Positions 23,265-32,729 of a stretch of DNA of 64,000 bases are shown piece after piece. The stretch lies in assembly GCF_035582795.1 (NCBI RefSeq), contig NC_134367.1, positions 374,501-438,500 on the forward strand. Direction: 5' to 3'. Within the stretch, counting starts at the first letter, position 1. Each line of letters opens with the position of its first letter. A program made the position numbers and the translations under genes. The notes beneath the pieces are model-generated. The model did no database searches, was not told the origin of the DNA, and saw only the letters and a program-made list of their open reading frames with translations. Source of the DNA: Mycteria americana. Taxonomy: Eukaryota; Chordata; Aves; Ciconiiformes; Ciconiidae.

Positions 23265-23755
23265 CACCGTAACAGGGTCCCGCCCTAGGATGCCGCTGAT
23301 TAATGTAAGTCCGAGGGAAGGTTTCCAGCTCCTCTTTTATTAGTTCTCAGGTGACAGCTCGAGCTGGGTGCCCCCGGAGAGGGACCCCTACGCCAGATCA
23401 TGCCCCTCAATTATACCCGTACCCCCCAGCCCTCGATCCCCAAGTCCAATCACTTAATTCTGGTCGGTGGTCTCTTGTTTTCTCATTGGTTTCCACTGTC
23501 GCTGGGCTGGCCTTCTTCTGAAGCTACCTCGTTCTCTTGGAATTGTCTCCTTGGTCCTTATCTTCTTCATTCCACTCGTACCTGCCGGGTGCAGCGAGTT
23601 CTGTGTTTGCAGCATTAGTTTTATCAAAATGTTTACTCGCGGTCAGCTCTTGTGGCCTAAGGCTTCAACTGCTTTAGCTACTAGTGCTAAGCTACTAATG
23701 CTAAACGAGACTATTTGGCGAGAAGAACGCAGTTAATCAAATCTCTTGTGTAACA
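23265..23755 (-). mobile_element. LTR-like fossil, minus orientation, possibly a solo LTR
   Basis: AT-rich island of about 490 bases. On the minus strand it has an AATAAAAGAGG-type polyadenylation region. Just before that is the block GGGTCCCTCTCCGG...GGCACCC...CTCGAGCTG shared with the 17.4-18.0 kb fragment. A TGTTAC-type sequence occurs near both ends. No internal retroviral region adjoins it, so a solo LTR is likely. Degraded fossil, moderately old; family not determined. Confidence 0.45.
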
Positions 23756-24289
23756 CCGGCACAGCCGCCCCGCTCCCGCAGGGCCCGCCCCAGCCAGGGG
23801 GGTGGCAGCTGCGCCGCGGGATTGCTTTGCTCCAGATGTCTCTTCTGCGCCTGTCGCCCAGTTCTTTCTCTATTCCCAATGTTAATCTGGGGTGGACGAG
23901 AGCAAGGGAGAGCTTTAGCGAAGCCACTGAGCCAATGACCACGTCAGTTAAGTGCCGGTGTATCTCAAGACACAGCTGCCCATCTGCCCGGCTCCGCCAG
24001 GATGGAGTCACCTTTTGGCACAGCAGCCCCGGCGGTGCCGCGCTCTGCCCCGAGCATGGCTGGCACAGGGCCGGTGATGCCCCGTGCTTCGGCTGCTGCT
24101 GAGCGGTGCCGGCACCGCACCAGGGCATCCTCTGCACCCCCGACCGGCCGCTGGGGTGGGCAAGGGGCCGGAGGGGACCCAGCCGGGACAGCTTGACCCC
24201 AGGGTATTGCACACTGTGTGCCATCCTGCTCAGGGATAAAAGGGTAGGATGGGACAGGACAGGACAGGACAGGACAGGGTAGGGTAGGG
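23756..24289. other. Spacer between LTR-like fossil and CR1, with GGACA microsatellite
   Basis: No gene recognised. Near 24250-24290 there is a short run of GGACA units followed by GGGTA units, immediately beside the 3' end of the CR1. The run could be part of the element's degenerated 3' terminus. Confidence 0.45.
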
Positions 24290-26310
24290 TAGTCCAGCTG
24301 GAAGGGACCTACAGGGATCATCTGGTCCAACTGCCTGACCACTTCAGGGCTGACCACAGGTTAAAGCACGTTATTAAGGGCGTTGTCCAAATGCTTCTTA
24401 AACACTGACAGGCTTGGGGCATCGACCACCTCTCCAAGAAGCCTGTTCCAGGGTTTGGCCACCCTCTCAGTAAAGAAATGCTTCCTCATGTCAAGTCTGA
24501 ACCTCCCCTGGCACGGCTTTGAACCATTCCCAGGAGTCCTGTCCCTGGATCCCAGGGAGAAGAGCTCAGCACCTCCCTCTCCACGTCCCCTCCTCAGGAA
24601 GCTGCAGAGAGCAATGAGGTCGCCCCTCAGCCTCCTTCTCTCCCAACGAGACAAACCCGGAGTCCTCAGCCGCTCCTCAGAGGACTTGCCTTCCAGCCCT
24701 TCACCAGCTTTGTTGCCCTTCTCTGGAGACATTTGAGGACCTTCACATCCTTCTCAAATGGTGGGGCCCAGCACTGCACGCAGTACTCCAGGGGAGGCCG
24801 CACCAACACTGAATACAGCGGGACAATCCCCTCGCTTGACCGGCTGTTTTTCCTGTGTTTGATGCACTTTGGGATGGGGTTTGCCCTCTCGGCTGCCAGG
24901 GCACACTGCTGGCTCCTATCGAGCCTGCTGCCGACCAGCACCCGCACATCCCTTTCTGCAGGGCTGCTCTCCAGCCACTCCTCTCCCAGTTTAGACTTGT
25001 GCCTGGCGTTACTCCGTCCCAGCTGCAGAATGCGGCATTTGGTCTTGTTCCATTTCACGCTGTTGATGATTGCCCAATGCTCCAATCTATCTAGATCCCT
25101 CTGCAAGGCCTCTTGTCCCTCAAGAGAGTCAACAGCAGCTCCCAGTTTGGTACCGTCAGCAAACTTGCTAACGGTGCATTCAGCTCCTGCATCCAGATCG
25201 TTGATAAACATATTGAACAGAACTGGCCCTAGAATTGAGCCCTGAGGAACGCCGCTGGTGACCGGTCACCAGCCAGATGTAGCCCCATTCACTGCAGCCC
25301 TTTGAGCCCTGCCGTCCAGCCGGTTCTTCACCCAGCGCACTGTGAACCAGCCCATCCCACGGCTGGGCAGCTTGTCCAGAAGGGTGCTGTGAGGGACAGG
25401 ATCAAAAGCCTTCCTGAAATCCAGAAAAACTATCCACCGCCTTCCCTTCATCCACCTGGCGGGTGACCTTATCGTAGAAGGATATCGAATTCGTTAGACA
25501 GGACTTCCCCTTCGCGAACTAACCCGTGCTGACCGTGCCTGACGATTGCGTTGTCCTTTAAATGCCTTTCGGTAGCAGCCAGGATGCTCTTCTCTGTCCT
25601 TTTTCCAGGTGCTGAGGTTAGACTCACAGGTCTGTCGTTGCCGGGTCTCCCCTCGCGCCCTTCTCGTCAATTGGAATAACGTTGGCTAGCTTCCAGGCGG
25701 CACGGACCTCCCCAGACTGCCAAGGCCTTTGCTAGACGATCGAGAGGGGTCCTGCCGTAACATCCGCCAGCTCCTTCAGCACGCCGGGGTGAATCCCATC
25801 AGGTCCCATGGACTTGGGAACACTCAGCTGATACAGCTGCTCCCTGACAATCTCAGTGTCCGCAAATGGAAAGTCACTGTTCCCGCGGCCGTGGTCCCCC
25901 AACTCCGGGGACCGGGCAGCCCAAGGTCCATCAGTAGTATTAAAGACTGAGGCAAAAATTGCACTGAATGCCTCTGCCTTTTCTTCACCCCTGTTTGCTA
26001 GGTGTCCATCTTCCACAAGGGTGGGTCCAACGTCTTCCTTAGACCTCCTCGTGCTGTGACCGTACTTAGAAAGCCCTTCTTGCCTGGCACAGCACTAGCC
26101 AGTGTCAACTCCAGCGGAGCTTTGGCCTTCCGTGTCTCCTCCCTACGGTGGGAACCACGGCTCCGTGACCCTCCTGCGAAGCCTGACCTCGCCTCCAGAG
26201 ATGGTGCCACGTCGTCTTCCTCCCGAGCTCCACGAGGAGGTCCCTGGCCAGCCCAGCTGGTCTCCTGCCCCATGTGCTTGACTTGGGGCACCTGGGATTG
26301 CCGGCTGCCG
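24290..26310 (-). mobile_element. CR1 LINE fragment, about 2 kb, minus strand
   Basis: CR1-type non-LTR retrotransposon covering the 3' part of ORF2 and the 3' UTR. On the minus strand pieces of the reverse transcriptase are recognisable in several frames: KSMGPDGIHPGVLKELAD near 25.8 kb, FLDFRKAFDPVPHSTLLDKL near 25.4 kb, and [16 protein letters not shown] near 25.15 kb, followed by the CR1 C-terminal region. The catalytic FADD-type motif reads FADG. Several frame changes show an old, dead copy. The 3' UTR lies at 24290-24660. It separates the head-to-head U1 copies C and D. Confidence 0.9.
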
Positions 26311-26939
26311 GGCTTTTAGAGGTGGCTGCTAAGAAGCGCCCCGCTCCCACGGCCCCCCGAGCCCTCGCAGGCAGATTCCCCGGGGACGCTGCTCAGGGGC
26401 TCCCCGAGCAGCTTGAGGTCTGCTCTCCCGGAACCGGGCAGCCGCTCCGCTGCCCTTTTCTTCATCACAGCGAAAACTGTAGAGCCGACGGTTCCGCGGC
26501 CCCTGCGGCCAGGACAGCCCCCCCCGTGTCCCCGAGTCCTTCTCTGCGCACAGAGGGGGCCGGGAGGGCACCTTCCCGCCGGCTCCCGGGGCTCTTGTCA
26601 CCGGGACTCGTCGCCCCCAGACCCGTCGCCGGGACTTCCCAGACCTGCTCGTCACAGCTGCCGCCGAGGCCGCTGCCGCGGGAGGGGGGTGGCTGCTGCG
26701 GGGGCGCCGTTCCAGCCTCCCGGCCGCGGCGAGACGAGCCCCGGTGCCCGCAGAGCCCCGGTGCCCGCAGAGCGGAGCGGCTCTCGGTCCGTGCCGGCTG
26801 CTGGCGGGGGGGGCGCGGGGCAGCAGCCCCCGGCAGCAGTGCAGCGGGAGCGAGGAGGCTCCGCGCAGCGGCTGCCGGGCAACGCGCTGCCCGTTACTTA
26901 CCGACCCCGCTGCCGCAGACGGAGCGGAGCCCCCGCCGC
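26311..26939. other. GC-rich spacer upstream of U1 copy D
   Basis: No gene recognised. CpG-rich with a short direct duplication of GGTGCCCGCAGAG near 26740-26775. No repeat family identified. Confidence 0.4.
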
Positions 26940-27226
26940 TGCGGGCGGGGCCGCTGCGAGCCGCCAGGGGCGGGGCGTTGCGGGAGGGGGCGTGTCCATG
27001 CAGATCGAGCACCGCGCGGGCTGGCGGGACAGCCCCGAGCCCCCCCCCAAGACGCCGCCCGCGGGCGTGGGCGAGCGCTGCGTGGGCGGTGCGCGGCGGC
27101 GAAGCGTGGATCGGGGAGGCGTGGTGGCGGCGTGTGTGTGTGTGTGTGTGGTGTGTGTTTTTGTTGCTGTCCGTGTGTTGTGTGTGGGTGTTTGGGGCTG
27201 TGGTGCGTTCGGGGCGGTGTGTGGTC
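26940..27226 (+). promoter_or_regulatory. snRNA promoter of U1 copy D
   Basis: Octamer-like ATGCAGAT at 26998-27005 (about -229), a GT tract at 27132-27160 and the conserved proximal 70 bases. The GC block upstream of the octamer is shared with copies A and C, but the second octamer of those copies is absent. Confidence 0.8.
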
Positions 27227-27390
27227 ATACTTACCTGGCAGGGGAGACACCATGATCAGGCAGGTGGTTTTCCCAGGGCGAGGCTCATCCCCTGCACTCC
27301 GGGTGTGCTGACCCCTGCGATTTCCCCAAATGCGGGAAACTCGACTGCATAATTTGTGGTAGTGGGGGACTGCGTTCGCGCTCTCCCCTG
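27227..27390 (+). ncRNA. RNU1: U1 spliceosomal snRNA, copy D
   Basis: Full 164-nt U1 sequence identical by eye to the other four copies. It is tail-to-tail with copy E; the two RNA ends are only about 0.6 kb apart, the closest pair in the cluster. Confidence 0.95.
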
Positions 27391-27397
27391 ACATGGC

Positions 27398-27411
27398 TGG
27401 TACAAGGACAG
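27398..27411 (+). terminator. snRNA 3' box of U1 copy D
   Basis: TGGTACAAGGACAG begins eight bases after the RNA end and is shared with copy B nearly base for base. Confidence 0.75.
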
Positions 27412-27973
27412 AGCTGTAAAGCAGGGGGTGTTTGTGGTGGCGCGCGGGCTGTTCCCGCTGCTGTCCCCGGCGCGGCCGGCGTGGACCCGTTGCGGCGATG
27501 TCCGGGCTCCGCTGCTCGGGCAGGGCTCGGTCCCGCGGCCGGTCTCCGGGGCGGGCAGGGCCGCGGTAGCGGCGGCCGCAGGAGGCGGCCACGGAGCGCT
27601 GGAGCCGTGGCGTCAGGAAGCAGGCGGGATGTTCCCAGGCAGGGAAGTTCCTTTTTTCCTTCTCCAGGCAGGGAAGTGCCCATTGCCGCTGAGTTCCGAT
27701 CCTCGTCTTGAAAGCACGGAACCCCCCGGCCTTCGGGCACCGCTGTGCCGCGGCCGCCCTCCGCTCCCCGTCGCGGTCGCACTCCCGCTCCCCCCGGCAG
27801 CGAGATCGTGGGGGATCGAGGTCGGGGCGTGACAGGCGCTTCCGTTCCTCCTGGATCTTTACGTTCCCGCGGGGCTCGGGCCCTGCGCCGCCGCAGAGAC
27901 TCTGCGCTCTGCTCAGAGCCGCGGTAGGGGGTTACCCGCGCTCAGAGTGCAGCGTTTTATTTCTCTCTGTAGC
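27412..27973. other. Spacer between tail-to-tail U1 copies D and E
   Basis: No gene recognised. CpG-rich sequence with an imperfect direct repeat (CCAGGCAGGGAAGT) at about 27633 and 27665. Confidence 0.45.
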
Positions 27974-27986
27974 TCTGTCCTTGTAC
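27974..27986 (-). terminator. snRNA 3' box of U1 copy E
   Basis: On the minus strand GTACAAGGACAGA begins nine bases after the RNA end, identical to copy A. Confidence 0.75.
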
Positions 27987-27995
27987 CGGCCATGT

Positions 27996-28159
27996 CAGGG
28001 GAGAGCGCGAACGCAGTCCCCCACTACCACAAATTATGCAGTCGAGTTTCCCGCATTTGGGGAAATCGCAGGGGTCAGCACACCCGGAGTGCAGGGGATG
28101 AGCCTCGCCCTGGGAAAACCACCTGCCTGATCATGGTGTCTCCCCTGCCAGGTAAGTAT
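27996..28159 (-). ncRNA. RNU1: U1 spliceosomal snRNA, copy E
   Basis: Full 164-nt U1 sequence on the minus strand, identical by eye to the others, with intact 5' pairing region and Sm site. It is the last of the five alternating copies. Its promoter points towards the 3' end of ATRAID, about 0.25 kb beyond the octamer. Confidence 0.95.
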
Positions 28160-28400
28160 GACCTCACACCGCCCCGAACGCACCACAGCCCCAAACACCC
28201 ACACACAACACACGGACAGCAACAAAAACACACACACCACACACACACACACACGCCGCCACCACGCCTCCCCGCACCCACGCTTCGCCGCCGCGCACCG
28301 CCCACGCAGCGCTCGCCCACGCCCGCGGGCGGCGTCTTGGGGGGCTCGGGGCTGTCCCGCCAGCCCGCGCGGTGCTCGATCTGCATGGACACGCCCCTGA
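28160..28400 (-). promoter_or_regulatory. snRNA promoter of U1 copy E
   Basis: CA/GT tract at 28226-28254 and octamer ATGCAGAT (minus strand) at 28379-28386. Homology with the other copies ends within about 10 bases beyond the octamer, so, as in copy B, only the core promoter module is shared. Confidence 0.8.
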
Positions 28401-28641
28401 CGGCCCCGCCCGCCCACTCGCGATCCCCGCTCCCACCGCCCGCCCCAGCACAGCGCGGTTTCGGGACGGGGGCCAAGGCGCAGCGGGAGCCCGTCCCCCC
28501 CAGGGCGGGTGGGGAAAGGCGGCGCCCCCAGCCCGGCGGGGCGGCTCCCCAGAGCGGCCTGGAGGGTCCCGCACCCCCCCTGGGCAGCTGCCTGCAGCCC
28601 GGGAAGGAGTCGGACAGACACATGGAGGGGACTCTGCCGGC

Positions 28642-28647
28642 TTTATT
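28642..28647 (-). terminator. Polyadenylation signal of ATRAID
   Basis: AATAAA on the minus strand lies about 85 bases after the ATRAID stop codon. Confidence 0.85.
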
Positions 28648-28729
28648 CATCGCCAGCCCCCAGGGCATGGAGCCCCCCGACCCTGCCCCTGGCCTCAGCA
28701 GAGGCGCTGGCGCAGAGCCCCCTCCCCGC

Positions 28730-31700
28730 TCAGGGGGTCTTGGCTTTCCGGCGCTGGGTGCCCCACAGCAGGAGGGACAGGCCCAGGGTGACGGCTCCCA
28801 GGATCCCGCAGAAGAGCAGCACGGGGAACGTGCCCTGCGAGGAAGCAGCATGAGTGGCGCTGCCCCGCGCCGCCCACACTGCTCCAGCTCCGGCCGGGGA
28901 GCACTCGGGGAGGGGGACCCATCCCGCAGGCGCTCACCTCGCGCAGGCACTTGTAGCCGTGGAAGGGGCTGTCACAGAGGCACTGGACGAGGCCGGGGCC
29001 GTCCGGGGCACAGGCAGCGTTCTCAGGGCACGACCAGGCTGGCGGAGTAGAGCTGGGGGTCACGGGGCCAGGCGGGGGCCAGCCCCCACCTCCCAGCCGC
29101 GGGGACACGGCACCCCCAGCCCCCCGCCGTACCGAGCTCCCCGGAGCCATTGCAGGGGTTCCTCTGGCCCTGGCAGAGCCGGCTGCTCTGAAGCGTCGTC
29201 ACCTCCTCCCAGGCACTGCTCCCGCCCGGACACTCCAGCGCCAGTGGCACCGCGCTGGGGAGCAGAGCTCAGCACCCGGCGCCACGGCAGCCCCCGCGCC
29301 CCCCCGGGTACTCACAGCTGCTGCAGGTGGGTGAAGCCCAGGAAGGAGCCGCTGGGGAGGGCTGCCAGGGGGTTCTCTGTCAGGTCCCTGCAAACACACA
29401 CCAGGCGCCATGGACCCCACCGGCCGCTGCCCCAGGTGCCCACAAACAGCACCGGCCCCAGCACGGCGCCGGGGGTCCCCTCTCTGTGCCACATCACCAC
29501 CTGGGGCCAAGCTGCTCCCCGGCAGGGACACCGGCCCCAGGGAAGGGACAAGGTACCTCTGGGATGGTGTCAGAGGGTCACAGAGTGGTTTGGGTGGGAA
29601 GGGACCTTTAAAGACCATCCAGTCCAACCCCCTGCCATGGGCAGGGACACCTTCCACCAGACCAGGGTGCTCAAAGCCCCATCCAACCCGGCCTTGAACA
29701 CTTCCAGGGATGGGGCATCCACAGCTGCTCTGGGCAATCTGTTCCAGTGCCTCACCACCCTGAGAGTGAAGAGTTTCTTCCTTAGATCTAATCTAAATCT
29801 GCCCTCTTTCAGTTTAAAGCCGTTACCCCTTGTCCTGTCACTACATGCCCTTGTAAAGAGTCCCTCTCCAGCTTTCTTGTAGGCCCCTTCAGGTACTGGC
29901 AGGCTGCTATAAGGTCTCCCCGCAGCCTTCTCTTCTCCAGGCTGAACAACCCCAGCTCTCTCAGCCCTTCCTCACAGCAGAGGTGCCCCATCCCTCTGAT
30001 CATCTTCATGGCCCTCCTCTAGACCCGCTCCAGCAGGTCCATGTCTTTCCTGTGCTGAGGACCCCCGAGCTGGACGCAGCACTGCAGGGGGGGTCTGACC
30101 AGAGCGGAGTCGAGGGGCAGAATCCCCTCCCTTGACCTGCTGGTCACGCTGCGGGTGATGCAGCGCAGGACACGGTTGGCTTTCTGGGGTGCGAGCGCAC
30201 ATCGCCAGCCCATGTCCAGCTCTTCATCCACCAGTACCCCCAAGTCCTTCTCCGCAGGGCTGCTCTCCATCCCTTCATCCCCAGCCTGTATTGATACCGG
30301 GGGTTGCCCCGACCCAGGTGCAGGACCTTGCCCTTGGCCTTGTTGGCCCTCAGGAGGTTCACATGGGCCCTGGGGATGCCAGCCCCCACTCCAGGGAATC
30401 AGCTGCACCACGCAGCTTGGTGCCATCCACAGACCACCTGAGAGTGCGCTCGATCCCACTACGTCATTAATAAAGACACTGAACGGTACCAGTCCCAACA
30501 CAGACCCCTGAGGGACACCGCTTGTTACTGATCTCCATTTGGACATCGAGCCGTTTGTTGACCACGACCCTTTGGACACGGCCAACCAGCCCATTGAGCA
30601 GTCCATCCACCAAACCCGCACCTCTCCAGTTTAGTGACAAGGATGTTGTATGAGACCCTGTCGAAAGCCTCACAGCCGTCAAGACAGATGACACCAGCTG
30701 CCCCTCCCTTATCCACCAGCACGGTCCCTCCATCATAGAAGACCACCAGGTTGCTCAGGCATGGTTTGCCCGTGGTGAAGCCATGCTGGCTGTCCCGCAC
30801 CACCTCCCTGCCGTCCGTACGCCCTGGCAGAGCTTCCCGGAGGATCTGCTCCAGGTTCTGACCCGGCACAGAGCTGAGGCTGCCCGGTCGGTGGCTGCCA
30901 GGGTCCCCCCTTTTTAAAAATGGGGGTGATGTTTCCCTTTTTCCCGTCACTGGGGACTCCCCCTGACCACCACCGCTGTTCAAACAGGGTGGGGGGCGGC
31001 TGGTGTCCCCTGGGTAGCGGGGTGCTGTGGGGCCTGGGGACGGCAGGGTGCTGGGGGCCTGGGGACGGTGCGGGGGGGGGAGATGGGGACCAGCGAGACA
31101 GGGGGTTCCCACCAGACCCCTCTCCCTGCCTGGCCCGGCCGCTTGTGGGGAGCAGGAGCGGGCACGAGGGGGCACGAGGACTCACAGGACGACAGCAGCC
31201 GCGGCCTCGGCCAGCCCCGGGGGGAGGCTGCGCAGGGAGCAGTTGCTCAGGTCCAGCCTGGGAGGGGGCAGCGGTTGGGGGAGGGACGTCAGCGTGCCCG
31301 GCACCCCCCGCACCCCCGCCCTGTGTGCCCCCCACCCCTGCACCGCCATCCTGTGTGCCCCGCGCCCACGCACCCCCATCCTGCGTGCCTGGCACCCCCC
31401 GCACCCCCATCCTGCGTGCCCGGCACCCCCATCCTGCATGCCCGGCACCCCCCGCACCACCATCCTGCGTGCCCCCCTCCCACGCACCCCCCACCCCCTG
31501 ACCCCCCTGAGTCCCCCCACATCCCCCCGTCACCCCCCCGCGCCAGGCACCCTCCCGCCCCCCGAGCACCCCATCACGTGCCCCCGACACCCCCTGCGCA
31601 CCCCTCGGCACCCCGGCACCCCCCGCCGCCCCGTACCCCAGCAGACGCTCCGGGCGGGCGCCCCGTTCCCGGCAGCAGCGGCCCTCGCTCTCGGCGCCGG

Positions 31701-32243
31701 CCCGGGACGCGCAGTACCGGGCCACGACGGAGCCGTTCCGCGGCGGCCCCGGGCAGCGCCCGCACACCTGGGGCGGGGGCGTTCGGCGGGGCACGGGCGG
31801 CACCGACACGGGCACCCCCCGACCCCCGGCACTCGTCTCCCGGGCACCCCCCGACCCCCGGGCCACCCCCGGCACCCCGACCCCCGGAGCCCCCCCGATT
31901 CGAGCGCCTCCCACCCGGGTACCCCCCATCCGGGCACCCTCCGACCCCCCCCGACCGGGCCCTCGCCGACCCCCGGGCCCCCCACACCGGAGCCCCCGGA
32001 CCTGGGCACCTCCGACCCGGGCACTCCCCCACCCCCCGGCACCCCCGACCCCCGGAGCCCCCCGACTCCCGGCACCCCCGAGCCCCGGAGCCCCCCGACC
32101 GGGGCAACCCTCAGCCTCGGCATCCCCCGACCCGGTCCCGGTCCCGGTCCCGCCGGTCCCCGCCGGTCCCCGCCGCTCACCGCCGCGCCGCCGGCGGCCC
32201 AGGGCAGCAGCAGCAGCAGCGGCAGCAGCAGCAACGCGCCCAT
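28730..32243 (-). CDS. ATRAID: All-trans retinoic acid-induced differentiation factor (ATRAID/APR3)
   Basis: Single-pass membrane protein of late endosomes/lysosomes and the cell surface, linked to retinoid-induced differentiation and cell-cycle arrest. Seven exons: 32181-32243, 31637-31767, 31186-31257, 29316-29387, 29133-29254, 28938-29038 and 28730-28834. They sum to 666 bases (221 aa; the human protein is about 229). A Leu-rich signal peptide [19 protein letters not shown] is followed by a Cys-rich segment ([15 protein letters not shown]). Two 72-base exons each encode one leucine-rich repeat ([15 protein letters not shown] and [16 protein letters not shown]). An EGF-like segment with [12 protein letters not shown], a transmembrane helix ([20 protein letters not shown]) and a short basic tail KAKTP complete it. 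A CR1 sits in the intron between the two repeat exons. Confidence 0.92.
29572..30985 (-). mobile_element. CR1 LINE fragment in an ATRAID intron
   Basis: About 1.4 kb of CR1, on the same strand as ATRAID, within the intron between its two LRR exons. The 3' UTR at 29572-29810 has the usual GGAAGGGACCTTTAAAG-type sequence. The C-terminal ORF2 region follows ([10 protein letters not shown] near 30.5 kb, [17 protein letters not shown] near 30.25 kb), then finger/palm pieces ([17 protein letters not shown] near 30.78 kb). It is 5'-truncated near 30985 at FKKGG and has frame changes, so it is a dead copy. Confidence 0.9.
31290..31510. repeat. Minisatellite in ATRAID intron, CACCCCCATCCTGCGTGCC units
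   Basis: About seven imperfect units of 25-36 bases built on GCACCCCCATCCTGCGTGCC lie between the first LRR exon and the Cys-rich exon. Confidence 0.85.
31790..32130. repeat. C-rich minisatellite in ATRAID intron 1, CCCCCGACCCCCGG units
   Basis: Irregular tandem of CCCCGACCCCCGG, GGCACCCC and GGAGCCCC units, strongly C-rich on the plus strand and so G-rich in the ATRAID transcript. It could form G-quadruplexes in the pre-mRNA. Confidence 0.75.
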
Positions 32244-32700
32244 GGCCCCGGCACCCCCCGCCCCCCCCGGGGCTCTTCCGGGACCGCCCCGCCCCGCCGG
32301 GCACGCCCGGTGCGAGGGCGCCCCCTGGCGGGCACGGGGGGGAGCACCGGGCGGCGCCGTCCCGGGAGACCGAGGGAGGGACCGGACGGGCCCGGGGACA
32401 GCGCCGCGGCACCGGCACCGGCCACGGGCCAGCGGCGGGGTGCCGGGCCGTGCCGGGCCGTGCCGGGCCGTGCCGGGCCGGGCCACACCACCCGGTGCCA
32501 GGGCCCCTCGGCCCCGTCCCGGCCGGCAGGAGCTCCCGGGGCAGAGCCCCAGCCGTGGGCACGGCCTGGCCCCGGGGCCGGGGGAGCCCCAGCGCCAACG
32601 GGAGGCCCGGGGAGCACCGCGGCCCGGGACGAGGGCAGGGCGGGAGGCGGCGGCGGGGGGCCCTGGCCTGGCTGAGGGGAGAGCTCTGGGTGGGACTCGG
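32244..32700 (-). promoter_or_regulatory. CpG-rich promoter side of ATRAID
   Basis: The sequence upstream of the ATRAID ATG is very CpG-rich with GC boxes and no TATA box. It ends where the CR1 begins and resembles the island that resumes beyond the CR1 at 34650. The two parts are inferred to be halves of one ancestral bidirectional promoter. Confidence 0.5.
32440..32486. repeat. Short minisatellite (GTGCCGGGCC)n near the ATRAID promoter
   Basis: Four to five units of the 10-mer GTGCCGGGCC, about 200 bases upstream of the ATRAID start. Confidence 0.9.
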
Positions 32701-32729
32701 GAGAGAGCAGAGCCCGTGACCGCTGGCAG

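Noticed and set aside
15993-28160. A repeated 50-60-residue open frame (starting MSGESANAVPHYHKLCSR) seen at each U1 copy
   Set aside because: It is the antisense of the U1 RNA read as protein. Its conservation is explained by the RNA gene.
15974-28400. Idea that the U1 copies are retroposed pseudogenes
   Set aside because: They have no A-rich tails or target-site duplications, are full length and identical, and keep octamer-containing promoters and 3' boxes outside the RNA, which retroposed copies would lack.
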